From Paracoccaceae bacterium (GTDB taxonomy: Bacteria > Pseudomonadota > Alphaproteobacteria > Rhodobacterales > Rhodobacteraceae), in the NCBI GenBank assembly GCA_024644285.1, contig JAHELH010000030.1, positions 1 through 14,295 on the forward strand: a stretch of DNA of 14,295 nucleotides. The letters run 5' to 3'. The notes beneath the pieces are model-generated. The model saw only the letters and a program-made list of their open reading frames with translations, was not told the origin of the DNA and did no database searches. Position 1 is the first letter of the stretch. Every line of letters begins with the position of its first letter. A program made the position numbers and the translations under genes. Shown one piece after another: positions 1 to 8,644 of the stretch.

Positions 1-174
1 CGCCGGGGTCAATCGCCGGCGGGCGCCGGAATTGTCTGCGGAACGCTCGAAAATCACGTCGAAACCGCATCTTATGCACGATTTTGCCGCAATCGGCGGG
101 CAAGACCACTGCCGAGACGAGTGCCCTTCCCGGATCATCGGTCGGGGACGGGTCAAAAAAAGAAAGGATGAGCC

Positions 175-1032
175 ATGAGGTTGGTATTCGGATTGGTCCT
201 AGTGATCGGGGTCGGACTGGCAAGCTTTGCCGTCTACATGGCCAAGGATTACATCGGCGCCTACCAGGCACAACTCGATGCCGAGCGCGCCGCGCGCGGT
301 GAGATCGTGCCAACCGTCGACGTCGTCGTCGCGAACCGCCCGCTGCGCTACGGCGAGCAGATCACCGCGGAGGACGTCCGCACTGTCAGGTGGCCTGAAA
401 CGGCCATTCCCGAGGGCGCCTTCGTCGGCATCGACGCGTTCTTGGGCGTTGACCCGACCCGGCTGCGCACCGCGGTGCGGGCGATGGAGAAGGACGAGGC
501 GCTGCTGCTGGTCAAGGTGACCGAGCCGGGCCAGGAAGCGGGCGTGTCTTCGCGTCTGTCGAAGGGGATGCGCGCCTTCGCCATTCGGGTCGACGTGGCC
601 AGCGGCGTGTCCGGCTTCCTGCGTCCCGGAGACCATGTCGATGTCTACTGGAGCGGCACGCTTCCGGGTGCCGGCGAGCGCCAGGGCGAGCGCGAGGTCA
701 CACAGCTGATCGAGTCGCGGGTGCGTCTGATCGCCGTCGACCAGATCGCCGACGCGGACCGGCAAAGCCCGACGATCGCCCGCACTGTGACGGTCGAGGC
801 CTCCCCGACGCAGGTCGCGGCGCTGGCGCAGGCCCAGAATACCGGCCGTCTGTCGCTGTCGCTGGTCGGCGCCGAGGACGACTCGGTGTCCGAGGACGTC
901 GTGATAAACCAGAACGTCCTGCTGGGCATCCAGCGCGAGGTGATCGCGGAAGTCGAGCGCGAGCAGGTCTGCACCGTCCGCACCCGCCGCGGCGGAGAGA
1001 CCATCGAGGTGCCGATCCCCTGCACCAACTAG
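175..1032 (+). CDS. cpaB: CpaB/RcpC, Flp pilus assembly protein
   Basis: A 285-residue protein of the CpaB/RcpC family, a periplasmic inner-membrane-anchored component thought to couple the secretin to the Tad machine. One N-terminal membrane helix (about residues 4-22) is followed by a SAF-like domain (about 46-115, with the run VVVANRPLRYGEQITAEDV) and the RcpC-type beta domain (about 130-235, with GFLRPGDHVDVYW). Two cysteines near the C terminus (C266 and C283) could form a disulfide in the periplasm; this is inference. The ATG at 175 is preceded by a purine-rich GAAAGGA about 8 nt upstream. It is the first gene of the tad cluster in the window. A flp pilin usually lies just upstream in related loci, but none is visible in the 174 bases present. 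A hairpin terminator follows directly, so cpaB probably ends its transcript. Confidence 0.94.
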   Translation: MRLVFGLVLVIGVGLASFAVYMAKDYIGAYQAQLDAERAARGEIVPTVDVVVANRPLRYGEQITAEDVRTVRWPETAIPEGAFVGIDAFLGVDPTRLRTAVRAMEKDEALLLVKVTEPGQEAGVSSRLSKGMRAFAIRVDVASGVSGFLRPGDHVDVYWSGTLPGAGERQGEREVTQLIESRVRLIAVDQIADADRQSPTIARTVTVEASPTQVAALAQAQNTGRLSLSLVGAEDDSVSEDVVINQNVLLGIQREVIAEVEREQVCTVRTRRGGETIEVPIPCTN

Positions 1033-1058
1033 ACGGGCGCAACAAAAACGCTGAATGG

Positions 1059-1081
1059 AAGGGCCCCTTGCGGGCCCTTTC
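1059..1081 (+). terminator. Rho-independent-type terminator after cpaB
   Basis: A perfect 8-bp stem (AAGGGCCC at 1059-1066, GGGCCCTT at 1072-1079) encloses a 5-nt loop and runs into a short T stretch (TTTC). It begins 26 nt after the cpaB stop. The T-tract is short, so termination may be partial; the element could also act as an attenuator between cpaB and rcpA. Confidence 0.6.
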
Positions 1082-1093
1082 GTGCTTGTCAGA

Positions 1094-1123
1094 TTGGCAA
1101 ATCTGCCGATCTGTTGCGATAAT
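1094..1123 (+). promoter_or_regulatory. Candidate sigma-70 promoter for rcpA
   Basis: TTGGCA (1094-1099) matches the -35 consensus at 5 of 6 bases. GATAAT (1118-1123) matches the -10 consensus at 5 of 6. The spacer is 18 nt. The match lies just after the terminator behind cpaB and about 120 nt before the rcpA start, leaving a leader of roughly 110 nt. The -35 box is overlapped by a 6-bp inverted repeat, CAGATT-GGCA-AATCTG (1090-1105), which could be an operator. The promoter is inferred from sequence match and position only. Confidence 0.5.
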
Positions 1124-1241
1124 TACACATAAGACGCCGCCTCCAAGGTCCTGATTGTTGCATGAAAAGGCGTTTTCGGCCATGGTCCGACCAATCCGGC
1201 AGATTTAGACCGGTGTAATCGTGATCGAGAGGCAGGGTCAC

Positions 1242-2648
1242 ATGCAGATGACAAGTTACCTGGGAGCCGCGCTTATCGGCGTCTCCGTCTTCGTGGGCTC
1301 CGCGCCTGCTCCTTCCGCCGAGACGCTCCGCGTCATGACGGGACAGACTGCACGCAGTCTAAACGTGCCGATGAATCGCGCCGTCGTCGTCGAAAGCGAC
1401 GTGCCGTTCGCGGAACTTTCCATCGCCAACCCGTCGATCGCCGACATCTCGACGCTGTCGGATCGGACGATCTACGTGCTGGGCAAGGCACCCGGGCGCA
1501 CGACGCTGACCCTTCTGGGTCCGGACGGACGCCTGATCACCAATGTCGAGGTGCATGTCGCGCCCGACATCGCCGAGTTCAAGGAGCGCTTGCGGCAGAT
1601 CCTGCCCGGCGAGCCCATCGAGGTGCGCACAGCCAATGACGGCATCGTGCTGTCGGGTACAGTGTCTTCCATCGAGAAGCTCGACCGCGCGCTTGACCTG
1701 GCCAGCCGCTACGCGCCGGAACGGGTGTCGAACCTGATGACGGTCGGTGGCGTTCAGCAGGTCATGCTGAAAGTGCGTTTCGCCGAGATGGAGCGGTCGG
1801 TGACCAAGAGCCTGTCCGGCTCGGTTGCCTTCGACTACGTCAACGGCAACGATTTCGCCACCGGCGAAAGCGGCACCTGGCTGAACCCCGGCAACGGCCT
1901 TGGCAACCCGATCACCGTCAACCCCCAAACCCAGGGTGCCGCGGCTTTTGGTATTGATATCGGTGGCTTGCAGCTTGGCATCCTGCTGGAAGCGCTGGAG
2001 ACCAAGGGCGTCGTCCGCACCTTGGCCGAGCCGAACCTGAGCGCGCTTTCGGGCCAGGAGGCAACCTTCCTCGCCGGCGGCGAGTATCCCATTCCGGTCG
2101 TCGGAAGCGAGGGCGAGGTCACGATCGAATACAAGCCCTTCGGCGTCGCCCTGGCGTTCACGCCGCGGGTGGTCGGCAATGGCGTGATCAACCTGCAGCT
2201 TGCCAGCCGCGTGTCCGGCCTGGACAGCAGCGTGACGGTCACGGCCAACGGGATCTCGGTCAATGCTTTCCGCGTCCGCGAGGCGACCACGGTCGTCGAG
2301 ATGCGCGACGGCGAAAGCTTTGCCATCGCGGGCCTTCTGGAAGACGACTTCCAGGACCTGTCGAACCAGGTACCCTGGCTGGGCGACATCCCGGTCCTGG
2401 GCGCGCTGTTCCGCAGCGCAAACTACAACCGTAACCAGAGCGAACTGGTGGTCATCATCACCGCACATCTGGTCAGCCCGGTACGCGGCGAGGCGCTGGC
2501 GCTTCCCACCGACCGGGTCCGTCCTCCCACCGAATCCGAACTGTTCCTCTTCGGCAAAACCGTCGGCAGCGCGAGCCCGCGTTCGGGCGCTGCAGGCGAA
2601 GTGGCGAAACAGGACTTCTCGGGTTCCTACGGCTACGTAATGGATTGA
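1242..2648 (+). CDS. rcpA: RcpA/CpaC, outer-membrane secretin of the Tad pilus
   Basis: Secretin that forms the outer-membrane channel for the Flp pilus; 468 residues from the ATG at 1242. A signal peptide covers about residues 1-26, with likely cleavage after SAPAPSA. The N-terminal pilus-assembly domain follows (about 28-107), then a BON-like segment (about 110-168) and the secretin core (about 172-415). Recognisable runs are LEALETKGVVRTLAEPNL and the family signature VPWLGDIPVLGALF (377-390). A frame-matched GTG at 1221 would add 7 residues but has no Shine-Dalgarno sequence. The ATG at 1242 has GAGAGG about 9 nt upstream and gives a better signal peptide, so it is preferred; a third ATG lies at 1248. 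The C-terminal tail (about 420-468) is low in recognisable features. The next gene starts 5 nt after the stop. Confidence 0.95.
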   Translation: MQMTSYLGAALIGVSVFVGSAPAPSAETLRVMTGQTARSLNVPMNRAVVVESDVPFAELSIANPSIADISTLSDRTIYVLGKAPGRTTLTLLGPDGRLITNVEVHVAPDIAEFKERLRQILPGEPIEVRTANDGIVLSGTVSSIEKLDRALDLASRYAPERVSNLMTVGGVQQVMLKVRFAEMERSVTKSLSGSVAFDYVNGNDFATGESGTWLNPGNGLGNPITVNPQTQGAAAFGIDIGGLQLGILLEALETKGVVRTLAEPNLSALSGQEATFLAGGEYPIPVVGSEGEVTIEYKPFGVALAFTPRVVGNGVINLQLASRVSGLDSSVTVTANGISVNAFRVREATTVVEMRDGESFAIAGLLEDDFQDLSNQVPWLGDIPVLGALFRSANYNRNQSELVVIITAHLVSPVRGEALALPTDRVRPPTESELFLFGKTVGSASPRSGAAGEVAKQDFSGSYGYVMD

Positions 2649-2653
2649 TCGAC

Positions 2654-3016
2654 ATGGGCCTCCTAAGCAAACCCCTTATCGCCGCCGCCGGCCTCGTCGT
2701 TCTGACCGCCTGCGGTGACCGCCAGATCGGTTCGACCTGGACCCAAGAAGCCGGCATCTTCCTCGACGAGGGCGCCTTCGGCAACCCGACGATGCACAAC
2801 ATGCTGGTTCAGATGTGCCACTCGCACATTCCGAAGGGCCAGATCATGTTCGAGCCCAAGGTTGTCCGCGCTCCGGCCGGTTCGCCCAAGCCGTATATCC
2901 GCCGCGCGCGGTGCTCGGGCCACCTGAACGGCAAGTACGCGCAGGTGATCTTCCAGGAATACGTGGCCAGCGCCACCGAGATCCCGCCGGTACGCGGCTC
3001 GGTCATCGACGAATAG
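2654..3016 (+). CDS. Small lipoprotein in the CpaD position
   Basis: A 120-residue predicted lipoprotein. From the ATG at 2654 the signal peptide ends in a lipobox LTAC with the lipidated Cys at residue 20. A TTG at 2645, overlapping the rcpA stop, would add 3 residues; the ATG gives the more typical lipoprotein start. Two further cysteines (C55 and C87) could pair in the periplasm. The gene sits directly after the secretin gene, where Tad loci usually carry cpaD, the secretin-associated lipoprotein. The run FGNPTMHN (about 42-49) faintly recalls the FGCAT..N stretch of CpaD proteins. That likeness and the location suggest a secretin pilotin or CpaD substitute, but the protein is much shorter than usual CpaD and I do not recognise a named family. 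A strong terminator follows, so it probably shares a two-gene transcript with rcpA. Confidence 0.8.
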   Translation: MGLLSKPLIAAAGLVVLTACGDRQIGSTWTQEAGIFLDEGAFGNPTMHNMLVQMCHSHIPKGQIMFEPKVVRAPAGSPKPYIRRARCSGHLNGKYAQVIFQEYVASATEIPPVRGSVIDE

Positions 3017-3055
3017 GCGGCCACCGCCGCCCATCTCCGGCACAAGCGATTGCAG

Positions 3056-3089
3056 CGCGCCCGGCCTCTGGCCGGGCGCGTTCGCTTTT
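3056..3089 (+). terminator. Strong hairpin terminator after the small lipoprotein
   Basis: A perfect 11-bp GC-rich stem (CGCGCCCGGCC at 3056-3066, GGCCGGGCGCG at 3070-3080) encloses a 3-nt loop TCT. It is followed by TTCGCTTTT, a moderately T-rich tail. It lies 39 nt after the lipoprotein stop and should end the rcpA transcript, separating it from the cpaE operon. Confidence 0.72.
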
Positions 3090-3145
3090 GGAAGGCGCCG
3101 AGCGAATCGCACTGCGGCGTCGGCCGCCCCAGGCTCCCGTTCCGG

Positions 3146-3291
3146 CCCGGCATCTGGCCCGCCGGGTGCGCGAGGCACATATTCCATCGTTCGAAATGAC
3201 CGAATAATTACGATCTTTTGGCCGTAATGTTGCCCTGTTTACCCGGCATCTGTCGATCCTAGTAGCAGTGTGTCCGGCTGAAGATGCCGGG
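3146..3291. repeat. Three copies of CCCGGCATCT upstream of cpaE
   Basis: CCCGGCATCTG occurs at 3146-3156 and again at 3242-3252. Its reverse complement AGATGCCGGG occurs at 3282-3291. The second and third copies form a perfect 10-bp inverted repeat enclosing 30 nt. In RNA this would be a long-stem hairpin in the probable cpaE leader; in DNA it could be a set of protein-binding sites. No function is shown by the sequence. Confidence 0.55.
3207..3228. promoter_or_regulatory. Inverted repeat, possible operator upstream of cpaE
   Basis: ATTACG (3207-3212) and CGTAAT (3223-3228) form a perfect 6-bp dyad with a 10-nt spacer in the most AT-rich part of the region before cpaE. The half-sites are about one and a half helical turns apart, which would suit a dimeric regulator. 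This is inference; no partner is recognised. Confidence 0.3.
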
Positions 3292-3364
3292 CGCGGGTGC
3301 GGATGGGACCCGACGTAAAAAACGCGGCCCGTTCAAGCCCTGCAAGGCATAAAGGACGTGAAAG

Positions 3365-4621
3365 ATGAGTGTTACGGCGGCTTTGCAAAATGACCCGGCA
3401 CCGATTCTCGCGTGCACGGTCGCGCGCGACGTACAAAAATTCGACCTGCTCATTGAGGATATGGAAACCGAGATGGGGGAGAGCTGGGGCGACCTCACAT
3501 TCGAGGACGCGCGGGTCTTCTTTGCCCAGCCCGATGCGCAGCATCTGGAATTCGTGGCGATCGCCATCGACGAGGAGGACGAGGTCAACCTCGCCGTCAT
3601 CGCCGATCTGATCAGCACCGCGAACAGCAACGGGCTGAAGGTCATCCTGATCGCCGAGGAGGTCAGCCCGATCGCGCTGCACCAGCTGTTGAAGCTGGGC
3701 GCGCGCGAATTCGCCCCCTACCCGCTGCCCGAGGGCGCCCTGCACGACGCCATCGAGCGGCTGCGCGCCCCGGCGCCGACGAATCAATTGACCGCGCCGC
3801 TGCATTCCGGCCTGCCCGGCGGCAAGGGCGCCAACAAGAACGGCGTCATCGTGACGCTGCACGGGCTTGCCGGCGGCGTCGGCACCACGACGCTGGCGGT
3901 CAACATCGCCTGGGAACTGGCCAATATCGAACCGAAGAAGCCGACTCGGGTCTGCATGATCGACCTCGACCTGCAGTTCGGCTCGGTCGCCACCTATCTG
4001 GACCTGCCGCGCCGCGACGCGGTCTACGAGTTGTGGTCCGATACCGAGGTGGTGGACAACGACAGCTTTCTGAGCGCGCTCGACTGCTTCAATGAGAAGC
4101 TGCACGTCCTGACCGCGCCGGCGGACATCCTGCCGCTCGACATGGTCAGTCCGCAGGATATCGAGCGCGTGTTGGAATTCGCCACCGCCAATTTCGATTA
4201 CGTGGTCGTCGACATGCCGACGACCATCGTGCAGTGGACCGAAACGGTGCTGTCGGCCAGCCACGTCTACCTGACCGCGCTGGAGCTGGACATGCGCTCG
4301 GCGCAGAACACGCTGCGCATGGTGCGCGCGCTGAAATCCGAGGAACTGCCGTTCGAAAAGCTGCGCTACGTCCTGAACCGCGCGCCGAAGTTCACCGATC
4401 TCAACGGCAAGAGCCGGGTCAAGCGGATGGCCGAGAGCCTGGATATCGAAATCGAACTGCAAATGCCCGACGGCGGCAAGCCGGTGGTGCAGAGCGGCGA
4501 TCACGGCCTGCCGCTGGCCGAGACCGCGGCCAAGAACCCGCTGCGCAAGGAGATCTTGAAGCTCGCGCAGTCGATTCACCTGCACAACACGGAACAGGCC
4601 GAAGAGTCGGCTTCTAAATAG
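3365..4621 (+). CDS. cpaE: CpaE/TadZ, ParA/MinD-like pilus localisation protein
   Basis: A 418-residue cytoplasmic protein of the CpaE/TadZ family, which places the Tad machine at its cellular site. The N-terminal part (about 10-135) is an atypical receiver-like domain. The C-terminal part (about 160-405) is a MinD/ParA-type fold with GLAGGVGTTT (167-176) at the P-loop position and MIDLDLQFGS (198-207) at the Walker A' position. Both lysines of the deviant Walker A box are absent (A169 and T174 stand there), so strong ATP hydrolysis is doubtful. Noncanonical Walker-like boxes have been described in TadZ proteins. The start at 3365 is supported by AAAGGA at 3351-3356. The gene opens the main operon; cpaF begins 14 nt after its stop. 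Confidence 0.93.
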   Translation: MSVTAALQNDPAPILACTVARDVQKFDLLIEDMETEMGESWGDLTFEDARVFFAQPDAQHLEFVAIAIDEEDEVNLAVIADLISTANSNGLKVILIAEEVSPIALHQLLKLGAREFAPYPLPEGALHDAIERLRAPAPTNQLTAPLHSGLPGGKGANKNGVIVTLHGLAGGVGTTTLAVNIAWELANIEPKKPTRVCMIDLDLQFGSVATYLDLPRRDAVYELWSDTEVVDNDSFLSALDCFNEKLHVLTAPADILPLDMVSPQDIERVLEFATANFDYVVVDMPTTIVQWTETVLSASHVYLTALELDMRSAQNTLRMVRALKSEELPFEKLRYVLNRAPKFTDLNGKSRVKRMAESLDIEIELQMPDGGKPVVQSGDHGLPLAETAAKNPLRKEILKLAQSIHLHNTEQAEESASK

Positions 4622-4635
4622 GAAGGGGACAAGGT

Positions 4636-6063
<1,428 letters not shown>

Positions 6064-6068
6064 CGCAC

Positions 6069-7037
6069 ATGTCCATCCCAATAGAACCAATCATCTACGG
6101 CCTGATCTTCGTCGCCGTCCTGGTGCTGGTCGAAGGCATCTACCTGACCGTCTTCGGCAAGTCGATCAGCCTGAACAACAAGGTCAATCGCCGTCTCGAC
6201 ATGCTCGAGAAGGGCGCCGCCCGCGAGGAAGTGCTGGAACAGCTTCGCAAGGAGATGAGCCAGCACCTGAGGTCACGCTCGGTTCCGCTGTACTCGATCC
6301 TGGCCGACAAGGCGCAGAAGGCCGGTATCGCCTTCTCGCCGACGCAGCTGATCATGGTGATGGTCGTGCTGATGGGCGTTGCCTTCGTCGGCATGACCGT
6401 CGGCACCGGTGCCAGCATTCAGGTCCGCATCGGCGTGTCCGTGGTGATGGGCATCTCGGCGGTCTATGTCTGGATCAACGGCAAGGCGAAGAAACGCATG
6501 TCGATGATCGAGGAGCAGCTGCCCGACGCGGTCGAACTGATGGTGCGCAGCTTGCGCGTCGGCCACCCGTTCTCCTCGGCGCTGAACATCGTGGCCAAGG
6601 AAATCCCCGACCCGCTGGGGTCGGAGATGGGCATGATCTCGGACGAGGCGGCCTATGGCCGCGACGTCGGCGAGGCGCTGAAGGCGATGGCCGAGCGCAT
6701 GGACATGCAGGACATGCGGTTCCTGGCGGTCGCGGTGACGATCCAGCAGACCTCGGGCGGCAACCTGGCCGAGATCCTCGACGGTCTGGCCAAGGTCATC
6801 CGCTCGCGCTTCAAGCTGTTCCGCAAGGTCAACGCGATCACCGCCGAGGCCAAGTGGTCAGGCAAGTTCCTGTCGGGCTTTCCGCTGCTGGCGCTGATCG
6901 GCATCAACATCGCGCAGCCGAACTACTACGACAAGGTCATGGGCACCTCGGTCTTCGTGCCCGCCTGCCTGGTGGTCGCGGCGTTCCTGATCGGGAACCT
7001 GATCGTCATGCGCATGCTCGTGAACATCAAAGTCTAG
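6069..7037 (+). CDS. tadB: TadB, inner-membrane platform protein
   Basis: A 322-residue GspF/PilC-type platform protein that pairs with TadC beneath the pilus base. Membrane segments are at about 7-28, 93-112, 117-137 and 295-317, with a further hydrophobic stretch at 268-282. The T2SSF domain spans about 153-279 (LPDAVELMVRSLRVGHPFSSAL, then QQTSGGNLAEILDGLAKVIR). The ATG at 6069 starts 5 nt after the cpaF stop. An upstream in-frame ATG at 6012 would overlap cpaF by 52 nt and add 19 residues that resemble no family start, so it was not chosen. The Shine-Dalgarno is weak (ACAGG), which suggests translational coupling to cpaF. Confidence 0.94.
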   Translation: MSIPIEPIIYGLIFVAVLVLVEGIYLTVFGKSISLNNKVNRRLDMLEKGAAREEVLEQLRKEMSQHLRSRSVPLYSILADKAQKAGIAFSPTQLIMVMVVLMGVAFVGMTVGTGASIQVRIGVSVVMGISAVYVWINGKAKKRMSMIEEQLPDAVELMVRSLRVGHPFSSALNIVAKEIPDPLGSEMGMISDEAAYGRDVGEALKAMAERMDMQDMRFLAVAVTIQQTSGGNLAEILDGLAKVIRSRFKLFRKVNAITAEAKWSGKFLSGFPLLALIGINIAQPNYYDKVMGTSVFVPACLVVAAFLIGNLIVMRMLVNIKV

Positions 7038-7049
7038 GGAGGCGGGACC

Positions 7050-8033
7050 ATGCTTGAATCTGTCAACAACATGCTGACCGAGAATTTGGGGCCCTTCGGC
7101 CCGCTGCTGGTGGTCGGCGTTCTGGGCCTGATGCTGGTGCTGTTCACGCTGCCCGTCCTGCTGAAAAAGCAGGTCGATCCGCTGGACAAGCTGAAGCAGG
7201 TCAACCGCGCCTCTGCGCGCACGGCCGATCCCGAGGCGCGGCTGCGGACCGACAACAAGAACGACAAGCTGGAAAAGTATTCCGACTTCCTCGAACCAAA
7301 GAACGAAGAGGAATACTCGGCGATCAAGCTGAAGCTGGTGCAAGCCGGTTATCGCGGCAAGAACGCCGTCCGAACCTATCATTTCGCGCAGTTCTCGATG
7401 GGCGCCGGCCTGCTGCTTCTGGGCGCGCTTTACGCGATGCTGCAGAAGGCCACCGGCGATCCGTCGGCGCAGGCGACAGCGATCTCGATCCTGCTGCCCG
7501 GCGTGATCGGCTACATGCTGCCGAAATACTGGGTCAACCGACGCCAGCAGGCGCGCCAGGAGGAAATCACCAACGGGTTCCCCGATGCGCTGGACATGAT
7601 GCTGGTCTGCGTCGAGGCCGGCCAGTCGCTGGACCAGTCGATCCTGCGGGTCAGCAAGGAAATCCGCGCGGGCTACCCTGCCCTGGCCGAGGAATACCTG
7701 CAGGTGAGCCAGGAGATGAAGGCCGGCAAGGACCGCGTCAGCGTGCTGCGCGACATGTCCGAGCGCGCCGGCGTTCAGGACGTGGCCAGCTTCGTCACCG
7801 TGCTGATCCAGTCGGCCACCTTCGGCACCTCGATCGCCGACGCGCTGCGGGTCTACGCCGCCGAGATGCGCGACAAACGGGTGATGCGGGCGGAAGAGAA
7901 GGCAAACACCTTGCCCACGAAGATGACCCTTGCCACAATGATGTTTACGGTGCCGCCGCTTCTGGTGATCCTGGTGGGACCGTCGATCTACAACATCTAC
8001 CTGACGCTGAGTGCGACGCAGACTGGGTACTGA
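7050..8033 (+). CDS. tadC: TadC, inner-membrane platform protein
   Basis: A 327-residue partner of TadB in the Tad inner-membrane platform. Hydrophobic segments lie at about 17-38, 112-131, 140-157 and 293-315. The T2SSF domain occupies about 177-305, with FPDALDMMLVCVEAGQSLDQSI and later FVTVLIQSATFGTSIADALR. A charged cytoplasmic stretch (about 40-110) separates the first helix from the second. The start at 7050 has a strong GGGAGG just upstream, and the gene begins 12 nt after the tadB stop. The next gene starts 6 nt after its stop, so it is within a tight operon. Confidence 0.94.
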   Translation: MLESVNNMLTENLGPFGPLLVVGVLGLMLVLFTLPVLLKKQVDPLDKLKQVNRASARTADPEARLRTDNKNDKLEKYSDFLEPKNEEEYSAIKLKLVQAGYRGKNAVRTYHFAQFSMGAGLLLLGALYAMLQKATGDPSAQATAISILLPGVIGYMLPKYWVNRRQQARQEEITNGFPDALDMMLVCVEAGQSLDQSILRVSKEIRAGYPALAEEYLQVSQEMKAGKDRVSVLRDMSERAGVQDVASFVTVLIQSATFGTSIADALRVYAAEMRDKRVMRAEEKANTLPTKMTLATMMFTVPPLLVILVGPSIYNIYLTLSATQTGY

Positions 8034-8039
8034 CTTCGT

Positions 8040-8609
8040 ATGAGACTGAATTGGCCAGGGCTGGCCCTGGCTGTGATCCTGCTGGCAACCGCCTGTGCCC
8101 CCACAGGCGGTTTCCGCACGACCGGGGACAGCCCCTTCGCGCCCAGCGGCGTCGACCGGCGGCAGGACTCGGTCGACGGGCTGATCGTCGGCCACCGGCT
8201 GATGGCGGCGGGCGAATACGAGCTGGCGCTGAAGGCGTATTACCGCGCCGCCGGGGAACGCGGCCTGACCGTCGACGTGCTCTCTGCCGTGGGATCGGCG
8301 AATCTCATGCTCGGGCGGCTGGGTCAGGCCGAAGCCCTGTTGCGTCAGGCGATCGAGGCGGACGAGACATTCCCCCCGGCATGGAACAATCTGGGGGTCG
8401 TGCTGATGGAACGGGGCGAACTGGGCGAGGCAGAGCGTGTCTTTCGTACCGCATTCGCGCTCGATAGTGGCTCCAGTACCCAGATTCGAGATAATCTGCG
8501 CTTAGCGCTCGCAAAACTCGAAAATCCCGCCTATGATCAGCAAAACAACACGACATTCGCCCTGGTGCGGCGCGGGAGCGGGGAATACCAGCTGCTCGCC
8601 ACGCCGTGA
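8040..8609 (+). CDS. tadD: TadD, TPR lipoprotein of the Tad system
   Basis: A 189-residue predicted lipoprotein with tetratricopeptide repeats. The signal sequence ends LLATAC with the lipidated Cys at residue 19. About three TPR-like helix pairs follow (46-76, 79-110, 113-145); the third, PAWNNLGVVLMERGELGEAERVFRTAFAL, is the clearest. TadD proteins are thought to act as periplasmic assembly or secretin-stabilising factors (family knowledge). The C-terminal tail (about 160-189) is not TPR. It starts 6 nt after the tadC stop with little visible Shine-Dalgarno, which suggests coupling. Codon usage in about 8440-8560 looks less GC-rich than its surroundings, without any sign of a frame break. 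Confidence 0.88.
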   Translation: MRLNWPGLALAVILLATACAPTGGFRTTGDSPFAPSGVDRRQDSVDGLIVGHRLMAAGEYELALKAYYRAAGERGLTVDVLSAVGSANLMLGRLGQAEALLRQAIEADETFPPAWNNLGVVLMERGELGEAERVFRTAFALDSGSSTQIRDNLRLALAKLENPAYDQQNNTTFALVRRGSGEYQLLATP

Positions 8610-8644
8610 AGGCGAAGACGGGCAGCTAGAGGGACGCAGGCAAT

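Larger units (their letters stand above)
3017..3364. other. 348-bp non-coding region before cpaE
   Basis: I see no credible gene here. The region holds the terminator behind the lipoprotein gene (3056-3089), a GC-rich stretch (about 3090-3175), an AT-richer block (about 3180-3240) containing the inverted repeat ATTACG-N10-CGTAAT, and three copies of CCCGGCATCT, the third inverted. The cpaE promoter should lie here, but no pair of -35/-10 boxes matches well enough to name. The cpaE Shine-Dalgarno (AAAGGA, ending 8 nt before the ATG) closes the region. Confidence 0.7.

Noticed and set aside
16..29. CCGGCG-GG-CGCCGG hairpin near the left edge
   Set aside because: It could be the terminator of an upstream gene, but the stem is short, no T-tract follows, and the upstream gene is not visible.
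1164..1177. GAAAA-GGCG-TTTTC small hairpin in the rcpA leader
   Set aside because: A 5-bp A/T-dominated stem is too weak and too common to support a riboswitch or regulatory RNA call.
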